Below are positions 1-8,136 of a DNA stretch of 64,000 bases, in pieces. This DNA is from CAYVQF01 sp964454015 (GTDB lineage Bacteria; Myxococcota_A; Bradymonadia; UBA4248). Under the pieces are notes generated by a model that was not told the origin of the DNA, searched no databases, and saw only the letters and a list, made by a program, of their open reading frames with translations. The stretch lies in the NCBI GenBank assembly GCA_964454015.1, contig CAYVQF010000001.1:124001-188000 (forward strand), read 5' to 3'. Position numbers and translations under genes: made by a program. Numbering within the stretch: position 1 is the stretch's first letter; each line of letters begins with the position of its first letter.

Positions 1-968
1 AGCACGTCAACACGATCGTCGACATGCGGCGCCACCTGGCTTTTCACGGCGAAGTGCCGCAGGAGTTGGCCAACACGTACAGGAACTTGGATCAGAGTGC
101 GAATCCGTGGGGCTTGTCGGGTTCACGGCGCGGGGATTGGGCGCGGGATCTGGGTGTGCCAACGGTGAAGTCTCTGGGGCGTGCGCCTGAGGTGTTGTTT
201 TTCGTGGGTTGCGCTGGGTCTTATGACGAGCGTCAGAAGAAGGTGGCGGCGAGCTTCGTGCGGATTCTGCAGGCCTTGGAGGTCGATTTTGCGGTGCTGG
301 GCGCCGAAGAGAAGTGCTGTGGCGATACGGCACGGCGCACGGGCAACGAGTACCTCTACTGGACGCTGGCGCGTCAGAACATCGAGGTTTTCGAACGTTA
401 TCAGATCCGCAAGGTGGTGACGACCTGTCCCCACGGCTACAACGTTTTGCGCAATGAGTATCCGGCGTTGGGTTGTGAGCTCGAGGTGTGGCATGCGGCG
501 GATTTTTTGGCGACCTACGTGCGATCTGGGCGTTTGGGGTTTAGGGCATCGGCGCTGGGTCGGGTTGCTTACCACGATTCGTGTTATTTGACGCGGTGGA
601 ACGCCATGGGGGCGGAGCCGCGCGAGATCTTGGCGGCGATTCCAGGGGTGGAGCCGCGCGAGTTTGCCGCCTGTGGCAATAAGGCGATGTGCTGTGGTGC
701 CGGTGGCGGGCACATGTGGATGGAGGAGGACGCGGGCCAGCGGGTGAATGTGGCGCGGGCCGACCAGGCGCTGGAGACGGGGGTGGATGCGGTGGCGGTG
801 GCGTGCCCGTTTTGCATGACCATGTTGGAGGACGGCTTGAAGCACCGCCAGGCGGAGGCGTCGTTGCGTTTGTTGGACCTGGTGGAGATCGTGGCGGAGC
901 ACATGGAGGTGCGCGGGGCGGAGTCCAGTCATGGCAGCGTGACGGAGTCCGCAGTGGCGCGAGATTGA
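1..968 (+). CDS. (Fe-S)-binding oxidoreductase subunit, HdrD/GlcF-like, 5' end missing
   Basis: The reading frame is already open at the window edge (codons from position 3 read HVNTIVDMRRHL), so the start lies upstream and the ATG at 24 is internal. Two CCG (cysteine-rich) domains are visible. The first has a Cys in VGCAGSYDE followed by KCCGDTARRTGNE and TCPHGYN. The second has HDSCYLTRWN, then MCCGAGGGHMW and ACPFCMTM. In heterodisulfide reductase HdrB/HdrD and glycolate oxidase GlcF, such domains bind Fe-S clusters and pass electrons between dehydrogenases, ETF or quinones. This fragment is therefore the C-terminal part of an electron-transfer protein, probably membrane-associated through its missing N-terminus. 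The substrate cannot be told from the fragment. It ends 4 bp before the Hsp70 gene on the same strand. Confidence 0.85.
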   Translation, partial: HVNTIVDMRRHLAFHGEVPQELANTYRNLDQSANPWGLSGSRRGDWARDLGVPTVKSLGRAPEVLFFVGCAGSYDERQKKVAASFVRILQALEVDFAVLGAEEKCCGDTARRTGNEYLYWTLARQNIEVFERYQIRKVVTTCPHGYNVLRNEYPALGCELEVWHAADFLATYVRSGRLGFRASALGRVAYHDSCYLTRWNAMGAEPREILAAIPGVEPREFAACGNKAMCCGAGGGHMWMEEDAGQRVNVARADQALETGVDAVAVACPFCMTMLEDGLKHRQAEASLRLLDLVEIVAEHMEVRGAESSHGSVTESAVARD

Positions 969-972
969 TGCG

Positions 973-2712
973 ATGAGAGCGCTTCCCTTGGGCATTGATT
1001 TGGGGACGTCGAATTCGAGCGTTGCCATTTGGCGGGACGGCAAGGTCGACGTCGTACGCGATGAGAACGGGGAATCGTTGCAGGCGTCGGTGGTGTCTTT
1101 TTTGGCTGACGGCAGGGTGCTGGTTGGCAACGCCGCCCGGATGCGCGCTGGCGCCGCGCCGACGGAGACGGTGTTGAGCTCGAAGCGCCTGATGGGTCGT
1201 CCCATCTATTCTCCCGAGGCGGTGGAGAGCCAGCGGCGCATGGCCTGTGTTTTGGACGAGGGGCCGGGGCGCAGTTGTGTGTTCAGCGTCCATGGTCGGC
1301 ACTATGCGCCGGAGGAGATCGGGGCGTTGATCCTGGGACGGATGGCCGATATTGCTGAGGAGCATCTTGGGGTGCGCAGCAGGCAGGCGGTGCTGACGGT
1401 GCCAGCGAATTTTCGGGAGGCGCAGCGTTCGGCGACCATGCGTGCGGGGCAGCGGGCCGGTTTGGAGGTGCTGCGGCTGTTGAACGAGCCGACGGCGGCG
1501 GCGTTGGCCTATGGTTTTGGTGAGAAGCCATCGCGGCGGATGATTGCGGTGTTCGATCTGGGTGGTGGTACTTTTGACATGACCCTTTTGGAGCAGCGAG
1601 GGGAGGTGTTTGAGGTACGGTCGACAGCGGGCGACACTTTCCTGGGCGGAGACGACATCGATGAGCGCTTGGCTGAGGCCATGGCAGGTGCCTTTTTGAT
1701 ACAGACGGGGGTCAACCCGCGTTCGGACAAGTCTTTGTGGCAGCGGCTGCGTGCCGTTGGGGAGGCGATCAAGTGCAGGCTGAGCCACGAGACGGAGGTG
1801 GTGGTTGAGGTATCGGAGCACCTGGCGGGTGTCTCGCGTCCGGTTGCGGTGACCTTCTCTTTTGACCGGAGCGCCTTCGAGAGTTGGTGTGAGCCGCTGC
1901 TGCGGCGGACGCTGGTGACGTGTGATGAGGCGCTGCGGTTGGCTCGGGTGAGCGCCGAGGAGATCGAGGAGGTGGTTCTGGTTGGGGGTTCGACGCGGAT
2001 ACCGCTGCTGCAGGAGATGGTGGCGCAGTATTTTTCGCGTCAACCCTTGATGCGCCTGGACCCGGGTTTGGTCGTGTCTTTGGGGGCAGCGATCTATGCC
2101 GGTTCGTTGACGGCGATCAGCTATGGCGATGGGATCGCCTCTTATGCGCCGCCCATCCGATACAGCGGCGGCACGGTGAGGACAGAAGCTTTTGATGGCG
2201 CGGTGTTGCCCTTAGATGCTTTGGATGGCTCAGAGGAAGTGGAGGCATTGACGACGTGGGAGCACCCCGAGGAGCCTGACACGTTGCACACGGGTGCCGT
2301 GCCAAGTCTGCGGGAGGGGGAGGTCGGGCTGCGGGTGGGGTCGTTGCCGTTGCTCATCGATGTGACCTCCCATGCGATTGGTATCGCGACGCTGGGTGGA
2401 TTGTTCGACGCCATCATTCCGCGCAATGCCAAGGTGCCCACGGAGCACACCCGGAGTTTCACGACGACGCGGGATGGTCAGGACTCAGTGCTGTTGCAGG
2501 TCTATGAAGGTTCAGCGCGGCTGACGAAGGACAATCACAAGCTCGGCGAGTTGGCGCTGCGCGGATTGCGCAAGGCGCGTCGAGGTGCCACCAAGGTTTT
2601 GGTGACGTTGTCGTTGGATACCAATGCGATGCTGCATGTGGTTGCAGTGGATAGCGAAACGGGTCAGAGTGCGCAGTGTGACTTGGTAGTGGCAGGTCTG
2701 GCACCGACGTAG
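973..2712 (+). CDS. Hsp70 family chaperone, short DnaK-like
   Basis: A 579-residue DnaK-type ATPase. The nucleotide-binding domain has GIDLGTSNSSVAIW near the start, NEPTAAALAYGF, the phosphate-2 motif FDLGGGTFDMTL and the adenosine motif VGGSTRIPLLQEM. After an insertion of about 80 residues comes the linker/substrate-domain start, LPLLIDVTSHAIGIAT, at about residue 457. A beta-type substrate domain fills the rest. The helical lid of canonical DnaK (about 640 residues) seems to be missing. It is therefore probably an accessory Hsp70 rather than the housekeeping DnaK; no grpE or dnaJ is adjacent. The following gene starts 2 bp after its stop and encodes a J-domain protein, its likely partner through translational coupling. 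Cytoplasmic. Confidence 0.9.
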   Translation: MRALPLGIDLGTSNSSVAIWRDGKVDVVRDENGESLQASVVSFLADGRVLVGNAARMRAGAAPTETVLSSKRLMGRPIYSPEAVESQRRMACVLDEGPGRSCVFSVHGRHYAPEEIGALILGRMADIAEEHLGVRSRQAVLTVPANFREAQRSATMRAGQRAGLEVLRLLNEPTAAALAYGFGEKPSRRMIAVFDLGGGTFDMTLLEQRGEVFEVRSTAGDTFLGGDDIDERLAEAMAGAFLIQTGVNPRSDKSLWQRLRAVGEAIKCRLSHETEVVVEVSEHLAGVSRPVAVTFSFDRSAFESWCEPLLRRTLVTCDEALRLARVSAEEIEEVVLVGGSTRIPLLQEMVAQYFSRQPLMRLDPGLVVSLGAAIYAGSLTAISYGDGIASYAPPIRYSGGTVRTEAFDGAVLPLDALDGSEEVEALTTWEHPEEPDTLHTGAVPSLREGEVGLRVGSLPLLIDVTSHAIGIATLGGLFDAIIPRNAKVPTEHTRSFTTTRDGQDSVLLQVYEGSARLTKDNHKLGELALRGLRKARRGATKVLVTLSLDTNAMLHVVAVDSETGQSAQCDLVVAGLAPT

Positions 2713-2714
2713 TT

Positions 2715-3800
2715 ATGCAACGTATCAGTCTCGAGAGCGGCCCCAGGGTGCGGATTGCGGTGGCGTCTGCGGATGCCAATGTGGTGTCTCGTCTTGGCGA
2801 GTCCTTGTCGGTTCCGGGTTATGCGGTTTATGGGACCTGTTCCTTTGGGAAGGCGAGTGAGTTGCTGGGACGGCACCGTGTCGACGTGCTGATCGTGGAT
2901 CAGGTTCTGCGAGGGGGCTTGGGGCTCGATCTGCTGGGCGAGGTAGCTGGTCGTGGGGCCCATGGGGTGTTGCGATTTCTGTTGGTACACCTTGGGGATG
3001 GGATTCCGCCGCGTTTTCAGCGGGTCTTGCTTTACCACGATGTGATCGCTTACCCGGCCCCGGCGCAAGCGTTGCTGGAGCAGATCGAGCGCTGGTTGAA
3101 CAACCCGAACACGCTGCCTGACATGCGCACCCTGCAGGGGAGTCCTGGGCGGCGCAAGCGACAGGTTCCGCCGGACGATTATCAGCCGTCGGCGTCAGCG
3201 CTGGCGGCGCAGGCCTTGGCGCCGATGTCGGTGACGCGTCGCGCCCGGAGCGTGGAAGCCTTCATGGAAGAGATTCGGCAGCGGGTGCGTGACTTGGCGG
3301 CCCAGCACTATTGGGGCATCCTCGGTTTGCCGGCCCAGGCACCGCTGAGCGAAGTGAAGGCGGCCTTCGACGTGGCGAGTATGCGCTTTCACCCGGATCG
3401 CAACAGGGGTCTGAGCACACTTGAAGGGAAGCGGTTGTTGAACCAGCTCTATGCCGCCATGACCGAGGCTTACGACGTGTTGAGTTCACCTGAACGGAGT
3501 GCGCGCTATTTGCAGGTGTTGCGGGAGGGCTCACTGCGTTTGGTCGAGGGGCACCGGGCGGATTGGCACGGGCTCGAGTCGTTGTCGGCGCACCCGGGGG
3601 CGCGGCGATTTTTGAAGCTGGCGCAGACGGTGCTGGATGCGGGCGACTTGGCGGCCTGTGTGCAGAACCTGCGTTTTGCGTTGAGCATGGAGCCGGAGAA
3701 TGTCGCGTTAGCGGAGAAGGCGGCGGCCTTGGAAGCCGAGGCGGCGCTGGCGGCTGACGAGGAAGGGACTCGGAGTAAGGAAAGAGGCGAGCATGAGTGA
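2715..3800 (+). CDS. Degenerate receiver-like domain fused to a J-domain (Hsp40-type co-chaperone)
   Basis: A 361-residue protein. Residues 12-130 look like a response-regulator receiver: an opening strand RIAVASADANVV and a phosphoacceptor-like Asp in DVLIVDQVLRGG. The usual acidic pair is weak and the conserved Lys region reads AYPAPAQAL, so phosphorylation is doubtful. Residues about 190-265 are a J-domain: YWGILGL, then RFHPDRN with the HPD triad that stimulates Hsp70 ATPase, then YDVLSSPERSARYL. The last 90 residues look TPR-like and helical. No convincing ribosome binding site precedes the ATG 2 bp after the Hsp70 stop, which suggests coupled translation. It overlaps cdsA by 8 bp. I infer a dedicated co-chaperone whose receiver-like domain senses or docks another factor. 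Confidence 0.85.
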   Translation: MQRISLESGPRVRIAVASADANVVSRLGESLSVPGYAVYGTCSFGKASELLGRHRVDVLIVDQVLRGGLGLDLLGEVAGRGAHGVLRFLLVHLGDGIPPRFQRVLLYHDVIAYPAPAQALLEQIERWLNNPNTLPDMRTLQGSPGRRKRQVPPDDYQPSASALAAQALAPMSVTRRARSVEAFMEEIRQRVRDLAAQHYWGILGLPAQAPLSEVKAAFDVASMRFHPDRNRGLSTLEGKRLLNQLYAAMTEAYDVLSSPERSARYLQVLREGSLRLVEGHRADWHGLESLSAHPGARRFLKLAQTVLDAGDLAACVQNLRFALSMEPENVALAEKAAALEAEAALAADEEGTRSKERGEHE

Positions 3801-4710
3801 CGAGCAAGGGAAGGCGGCGGCGCCAGCGCAGGGTGAGAAGAAGGGCAGCGATTTGTTACCCCGGGTGGTGACGTCGGTGGTGGCGTTGCCGGGGCTGATC
3901 GCGCTGGTGATGTGGGGACCGCCATGGTTATGGGCGTCGTTTTTGGCGGTGGCGACGGCGGTGGCGTTAGATGAGATCAACCGGATGCTGTTGAAGGAGG
4001 AGCCGCGCTGGGTACAGTTGGCGGCTACAGGCCTGGGCTTGGTGTTTTTTTTCGTGGTCTATGGCTGGGTGGGGCCGGGGGCAGGTTTGCGCGCCTACGT
4101 GGCGGTGCCGGGTGAGGTGGCGCTGATGCTGCTGTTGGCGGTGCTGTTGTGGGCGGGATTTTTATTGCACCTCATGCGGGATCGCGCGATGGAGCGCGCG
4201 GCAGGGGCGGTGAGTGGGACCTTTGCGGGGGTGTTGTATGTGGGCTACACCTTCGTGTGCTTGGCCCTGCTGAAGCGTGATTTTGGTGCCGAGGGTGCGG
4301 GGTGGGTGTTGATTTTGTTGGCCATGACGTGGATGAGTGATACGGGGGCGTACTTCGTGGGGCGCGCCGTGGGGAGACGCCGCTTGGCGCCAAAGGTGAG
4401 CCCCAAGAAGTCCGTGGAAGGCGCGGTAGGCGGGCTGGTGGCTTCGGTGCTAGCGGCGTTGGCGATAGGGGCGTTGATGCTGCCGGCGTTGAGTTTGGCG
4501 GAGACGGTGTTGCTGGCGGTGGTGGCGAACTTTTTGGGGCAGGTGGGTGATCTTTGCGAGTCTCTGCTCAAGCGTTCCGTTGGGGTCAAGGATTCGGGTC
4601 GGATCATTCATGGGCACGGTGGGATCCTGGATCGCATGGACGCGGTGTTGTTCACGGTGCCTTGGGTCTATGCCTTCGCCTTGTATAAGGCGGGCCATTT
4701 CTTATCTTGA
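3793..4710 (+). CDS. cdsA: Phosphatidate cytidylyltransferase
   Basis: A 305-residue polytopic inner-membrane protein that makes CDP-diacylglycerol from CTP and phosphatidic acid, the branch point to phosphatidylglycerol and phosphatidylethanolamine. The family signature is near the C-terminus: KDSGRIIHGHGGILDRMD followed by the last membrane segment. Earlier conserved pieces are WMSDTGAYFVGRAVG and LAPKVSPKKSVEGAVGG. About eight hydrophobic segments are visible. The N-terminus carries an extra hydrophilic stretch of about 20 residues rich in Ala, Gly and Lys before the first membrane segment. It starts inside the end of the J-domain gene (8 bp overlap). The usual downstream dxr is absent and rseP follows after 111 bp. 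Confidence 0.95.
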   Translation: MSDEQGKAAAPAQGEKKGSDLLPRVVTSVVALPGLIALVMWGPPWLWASFLAVATAVALDEINRMLLKEEPRWVQLAATGLGLVFFFVVYGWVGPGAGLRAYVAVPGEVALMLLLAVLLWAGFLLHLMRDRAMERAAGAVSGTFAGVLYVGYTFVCLALLKRDFGAEGAGWVLILLAMTWMSDTGAYFVGRAVGRRRLAPKVSPKKSVEGAVGGLVASVLAALAIGALMLPALSLAETVLLAVVANFLGQVGDLCESLLKRSVGVKDSGRIIHGHGGILDRMDAVLFTVPWVYAFALYKAGHFLS

Positions 4711-4821
4711 CGGTGGGGCTGTTGCGGGGCGGGCGGATGTCTTTTCATCTTGCCCGGGGCGACGAAGTTGATTATTGCCCGTGCAGGTTCGCATGAGCCG
4801 AGGGCTCAGGTGTAGGTCTAG

Positions 4822-6468
4822 ATGTCACTCATTTATATTGTCTTGCTCATCGGTGTCCTGGTCTTCGTGCACGAGTTTGGTCACTTCGTGGTGGCCAAGC
4901 TGTTTCGCGTCAAGGTGTTGTCGTTTTCCATTGGTTTTGGGCCGAAGATCTATGGCTTCCAGCGGGGGGAGACGGAGTGGGTGTTGCGCTGGCTCCCTCT
5001 CGGGGGCTATGTGCAGATGCTGGGGGCGGATCCCTTTGATGAAGTGGCGCCGGAGGACAAGGGGCGTGCTTTCAACGATCAGCCGTTGTGGGTGCGCTCC
5101 CTGGTCATCCTCGCCGGGCCGGTGGCCAACTTGCTGTTGCCGATTCCGATTCTCTTTGCGGTGTTGCTGGCGACCCACACGGAGGACCTGCCGCCGGTGG
5201 TGGGGCAGGTGTTGGAGGGGACGCCTGCTGAGGGCAAGCTAGAGCCGGGCGATGAGATTGTGTCGATCGACGGCAAGGCGGTTCGCTATTGGACGACGCT
5301 GCTGAGTGAGGTGAGCGGCGCGCCGGGGCGTGAGCTGCGCCTGGTGGTGCGGCGTGACGGTGCTGAGGTCGAGGTGGGGCTGACGCCGCGGGAGACGTTG
5401 CTACAGGACGAGTTGGGGATCGTCTCGCAGCGGGTGGGACGCATTGGGATCACGCCGGATCAGATGGCGCCGGTGATCGGTATCGTCGATCCCGAGGGCC
5501 CGGCGGCGCGCGCCCAGATGGCCACCTTCGATGAGGTGGTGATGGTGGGTGAGCAGCGGGTGACGACTTACCTGGAGTTGTGGTCGGCGTTGCAGGCGGC
5601 GGGTGGTGCGGCGGTGGAGGTGGTGTTGTTGCGAGAGCTGCCCCTGGGGGTGCCCTATGGCCATGTGGCGGTGGCGGTGCCGCGGCGGGTGAGGGTGACG
5701 GCGGTCTATGGCGATGGGATGTGGGATTACGGTTTGGAGTCTGCTGGGATGTACATTTCCCAGGTGGACGCGGGTTCCCCGGCGGCGCTGGCAGGTTTGC
5801 AGCGAGGGGATCGGATCTTGGCCTTGAATGGCAAAGGGCACAACGTGTTCCGCTCGTTGGTGGATGAGATGGCCCAGGGTTGGGAGGCGCCTCAGGTGCT
5901 GACGGTACGGCGCGATGGGCAGATCCTAGAGGTGCCCATCGCTTTGGAGCGTTTGACCGTGCTGGGAGAGTTTCAAGAAGAGCGTCCGGTCATCGTGGCG
6001 GGTTTCTACAGCCGGGTGCGGACGGTGCCGCCACCGCTGCGGCAGTTGAGTTGGGGGGACCGCTTCTGGCATTCGAGCGCCACTTCGGTGGAGACCACGG
6101 TGCGGGCGTCGACCATGCTGGTACTCTATCTTTATGGGATGGCGGAGGGGCGGGTTTCGACCAAATCCATTGGTGGCCCGATCATGATTGGGCACATGGC
6201 GAGTAAGGCCGGCGAAGATGGTTTGGCCTCGTTTCTGCGGATGTTGGCGGTGATTTCGATCAACCTGGGGATCATCAATTTGTTGCCGATACCGGTTCTG
6301 GACGGTGGCCACCTCTTGCTTTTTGCCATCGAGGGGGTCAAGCGGGGTCCGTTGAGCATGCGGACGCGGCAGATCGCGTCTTTCATCGGCTTTTCAATGG
6401 TGGTGTTTTTGATGCTTTTTGCCTTCAAGAACGATTTTGAGCGTTATTGGTCACTGATATTTGGCTAA
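4822..6468 (+). CDS. rseP: Site-2 intramembrane zinc metalloprotease
   Basis: A 548-residue RseP/YaeL-type protease that cuts membrane-anchored anti-sigma factors and remnant signal peptides. The zinc motif HEFGH is at residues 17-21 in the first membrane helix. Two PDZ domains follow in the periplasmic region (about residues 205-300 and 300-390), the second containing SPAALAGLQRGDRIL. The third metal ligand lies in NLLPIPVLDGGHLL, in a late membrane helix. It is longer than E. coli RseP (450 residues) because of an expanded PDZ region. The ATG at 4822 is set by the family N-terminus. The cdsA-rseP order is common in bacteria. Confidence 0.95.
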   Translation: MSLIYIVLLIGVLVFVHEFGHFVVAKLFRVKVLSFSIGFGPKIYGFQRGETEWVLRWLPLGGYVQMLGADPFDEVAPEDKGRAFNDQPLWVRSLVILAGPVANLLLPIPILFAVLLATHTEDLPPVVGQVLEGTPAEGKLEPGDEIVSIDGKAVRYWTTLLSEVSGAPGRELRLVVRRDGAEVEVGLTPRETLLQDELGIVSQRVGRIGITPDQMAPVIGIVDPEGPAARAQMATFDEVVMVGEQRVTTYLELWSALQAAGGAAVEVVLLRELPLGVPYGHVAVAVPRRVRVTAVYGDGMWDYGLESAGMYISQVDAGSPAALAGLQRGDRILALNGKGHNVFRSLVDEMAQGWEAPQVLTVRRDGQILEVPIALERLTVLGEFQEERPVIVAGFYSRVRTVPPPLRQLSWGDRFWHSSATSVETTVRASTMLVLYLYGMAEGRVSTKSIGGPIMIGHMASKAGEDGLASFLRMLAVISINLGIINLLPIPVLDGGHLLLFAIEGVKRGPLSMRTRQIASFIGFSMVVFLMLFAFKNDFERYWSLIFG

Positions 6469-6480
6469 TGGCGGGGTGAG

Positions 6481-7218
6481 GTGGCAGTGGAAGCTTTGGT
6501 GTTGGCGGCGGATACGTCGATGGCGGTGCAGACGTTGGCCTTGGTGCGGGGTAGGCAGTGTCTGGGGGAGTTGGTTGTGGCGTGTCCGCGGGGGCATTCG
6601 CAATCCCTGTTGGGCGCGGTAGAGCACTTGTTTTCCTTGACCAGAGTCGACTTGGCCCAGGTGGATCTGTTGGCCATTGGTTTGGGGCCAGGTTCATTCA
6701 CGGGTCTGCGCATCGGCTTGGCTTTGTTCAAAGGCCTGGCCATGGGTCGCGGGCTCCCTCTGGTGGGGGTGTCAAGTTTGTGGGCCCTTGCTGCTGGGGT
6801 TGGGGCGTGGCCGGGGGTGATCTGCTCCTGTGTGGACGCGCGCAAGGGTGAGGTTTACGCGGCGCTGTATCGCGTCGATGCCGCGGGTGGCTTGAAGGCG
6901 CTGGGTGAGGAGATGGTGTTGGCACCAGAGCGGCTGGTGGTCCAGGTGGAGCAGGCGCGTGGCGAGGCGCCGTTGTTGATGGTGGGGAGCGGGGTGGTGG
7001 CTTATGAAGGCGTCTTCCGGGGCGCTTTTCCTGGGGCGTCGTATGGACTGCCGCACCGGAGCGCTCCATCGGCGCCGCATTTGGCGTGGCGGGCTCAGGA
7101 GCTCGCCGCGGTGGGTGGGGTGAGCGCGTTGGCGGCGTTGGAGCCGCGCTATCTGCGTCCCAGCGACGCGGAGATTCACTCGGGGGCCAAGGCGGTGCGG
7201 GCGGCGGCGAACCAATAG
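6481..7218 (+). CDS. tsaB: tRNA threonylcarbamoyladenosine biosynthesis protein TsaB
   Basis: A 245-residue ASKHA-fold protein that partners TsaD and TsaE in making t6A at position 37 of ANN-decoding tRNAs. The hallmark segments are LAADTSMAVQTLALV at the N-terminus and IGLGPGSFTGLRIGLA at about residues 62-77. The start is GTG at 6481, 12 bp after rseP, in the family-typical position just before the first beta strand. The last 43 bp overlap the 3' end of a convergent minus-strand gene. Cytoplasmic and normally essential. Confidence 0.92.
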   Translation: MAVEALVLAADTSMAVQTLALVRGRQCLGELVVACPRGHSQSLLGAVEHLFSLTRVDLAQVDLLAIGLGPGSFTGLRIGLALFKGLAMGRGLPLVGVSSLWALAAGVGAWPGVICSCVDARKGEVYAALYRVDAAGGLKALGEEMVLAPERLVVQVEQARGEAPLLMVGSGVVAYEGVFRGAFPGASYGLPHRSAPSAPHLAWRAQELAAVGGVSALAALEPRYLRPSDAEIHSGAKAVRAAANQ

Positions 7219-8027
7219 AGGCAGGCCTGGTCTTCTGGGTCGCAGTGAAGGGTCTCGAGGTGGCGGCAGGCGCGTTCTCGGCGTTGATCGAGGATGAGCG
7301 CGAGGGCGCCAGCGGCGCGGGGGCAGGGGGAAGCGACGTTAGGGGCGAGGAGGAGGTGGGCAGCGTTTGGGTAATCGGCGGCGGCGAGGGCGGCGAAGCC
7401 GCAGAGGGTGCTGAGCGTGGGGCTTGGGTACCAGCGGTGGTCGTGGAGTTGGAGCGTGGGGGGGGCGGCGAAGTAGTGTTGGGCGAGGAGGTCGCGGAGG
7501 GCGAGGGCGGCATGGCTGTCGGGTCGTTGGGCGGCCGTTTCTTCGGCGTCGCGCAGCTCACGGTGGAGGGCATCGAGGTGGTTCTGGCAGTGGTGCCAGG
7601 CGCTGGCGCCGAGTTCGTTTTGGAGGGCGTCATGCGCTTCTAAAAAGAGGGGCGGCACTTGGGTGGGGTCATAACAGTTGACTTGGGTGGATCCAAAAGA
7701 GAGTTGGGTCGGCAAGGGGGTTGAGAGGGGTTGGGAGGGGTCGCAGTCGGGTTGTTGGGGCGACGGCTCGTCGGTGCATTGGGTCAGGGTGAGGCTGGGG
7801 TCGTGGGGGGTGGTGTTGGGGAGGCAGTCGGTCAGGACGCGGCGATAGTCCTGGGGGCAGATGGGGAGTCCGATGCAGGCTTGGCGTTTGTTGGACCACG
7901 ATTGGTTAGGCCAGCAGCAATGGCCATCGGTGGGGACGCGTCCCTCGGTGCATGGAGGGGTGGCGTGGAGGTTGGTGGCGATGAGTAGGGCGATGCCGAT
8001 GGTGGTGATGGGGATGGGTCGCGACAT
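7176..8027 (-). CDS. Secreted protein with an N-terminal Cys-rich motif, function unknown
   Basis: A 283-residue protein. The first 22 residues form a signal peptide ending LHATPP. Next is a short Cys-rich segment with CTEGRVPTDGHCCWPNQSW and further Cys in QACIGLPICPQDY. I recognise this pattern only as something common in secreted proteins of myxobacteria, where it often reads 'GHCCWPGQ'. The rest (residues about 110-283) is helical, with regular Leu/Ala spacing that resembles TPR-like packing; Cys recurs at intervals to the end. The start is the first ATG at the signal peptide. Its stop codon lies within tsaB (43 bp convergent overlap), and queA diverges 109 bp away. No function can be assigned. 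Confidence 0.75.
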   Translation of the reverse strand: MSRPIPITTIGIALLIATNLHATPPCTEGRVPTDGHCCWPNQSWSNKRQACIGLPICPQDYRRVLTDCLPNTTPHDPSLTLTQCTDEPSPQQPDCDPSQPLSTPLPTQLSFGSTQVNCYDPTQVPPLFLEAHDALQNELGASAWHHCQNHLDALHRELRDAEETAAQRPDSHAALALRDLLAQHYFAAPPTLQLHDHRWYPSPTLSTLCGFAALAAADYPNAAHLLLAPNVASPCPRAAGALALILDQRRERACRHLETLHCDPEDQACLYWFAAARTALAPE

Positions 8028-8136
8028 GTGTGGGAGTGGTGGGTGGCCCTGACTTAGGCGTCGTCACTTTAGCGTTTGTGGCGGGTGAAGGCCAGGGTGG
8101 GGTGTAAAGGGCTCGCGCCGTGGGCGGGGACGTGGT

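Noticed and set aside
541..2043. Antisense open frame of 500 codons opposite the Fe-S and Hsp70 genes
   Set aside because: Composition is His/Arg/Pro-rich and it spans two well-supported plus-strand genes.
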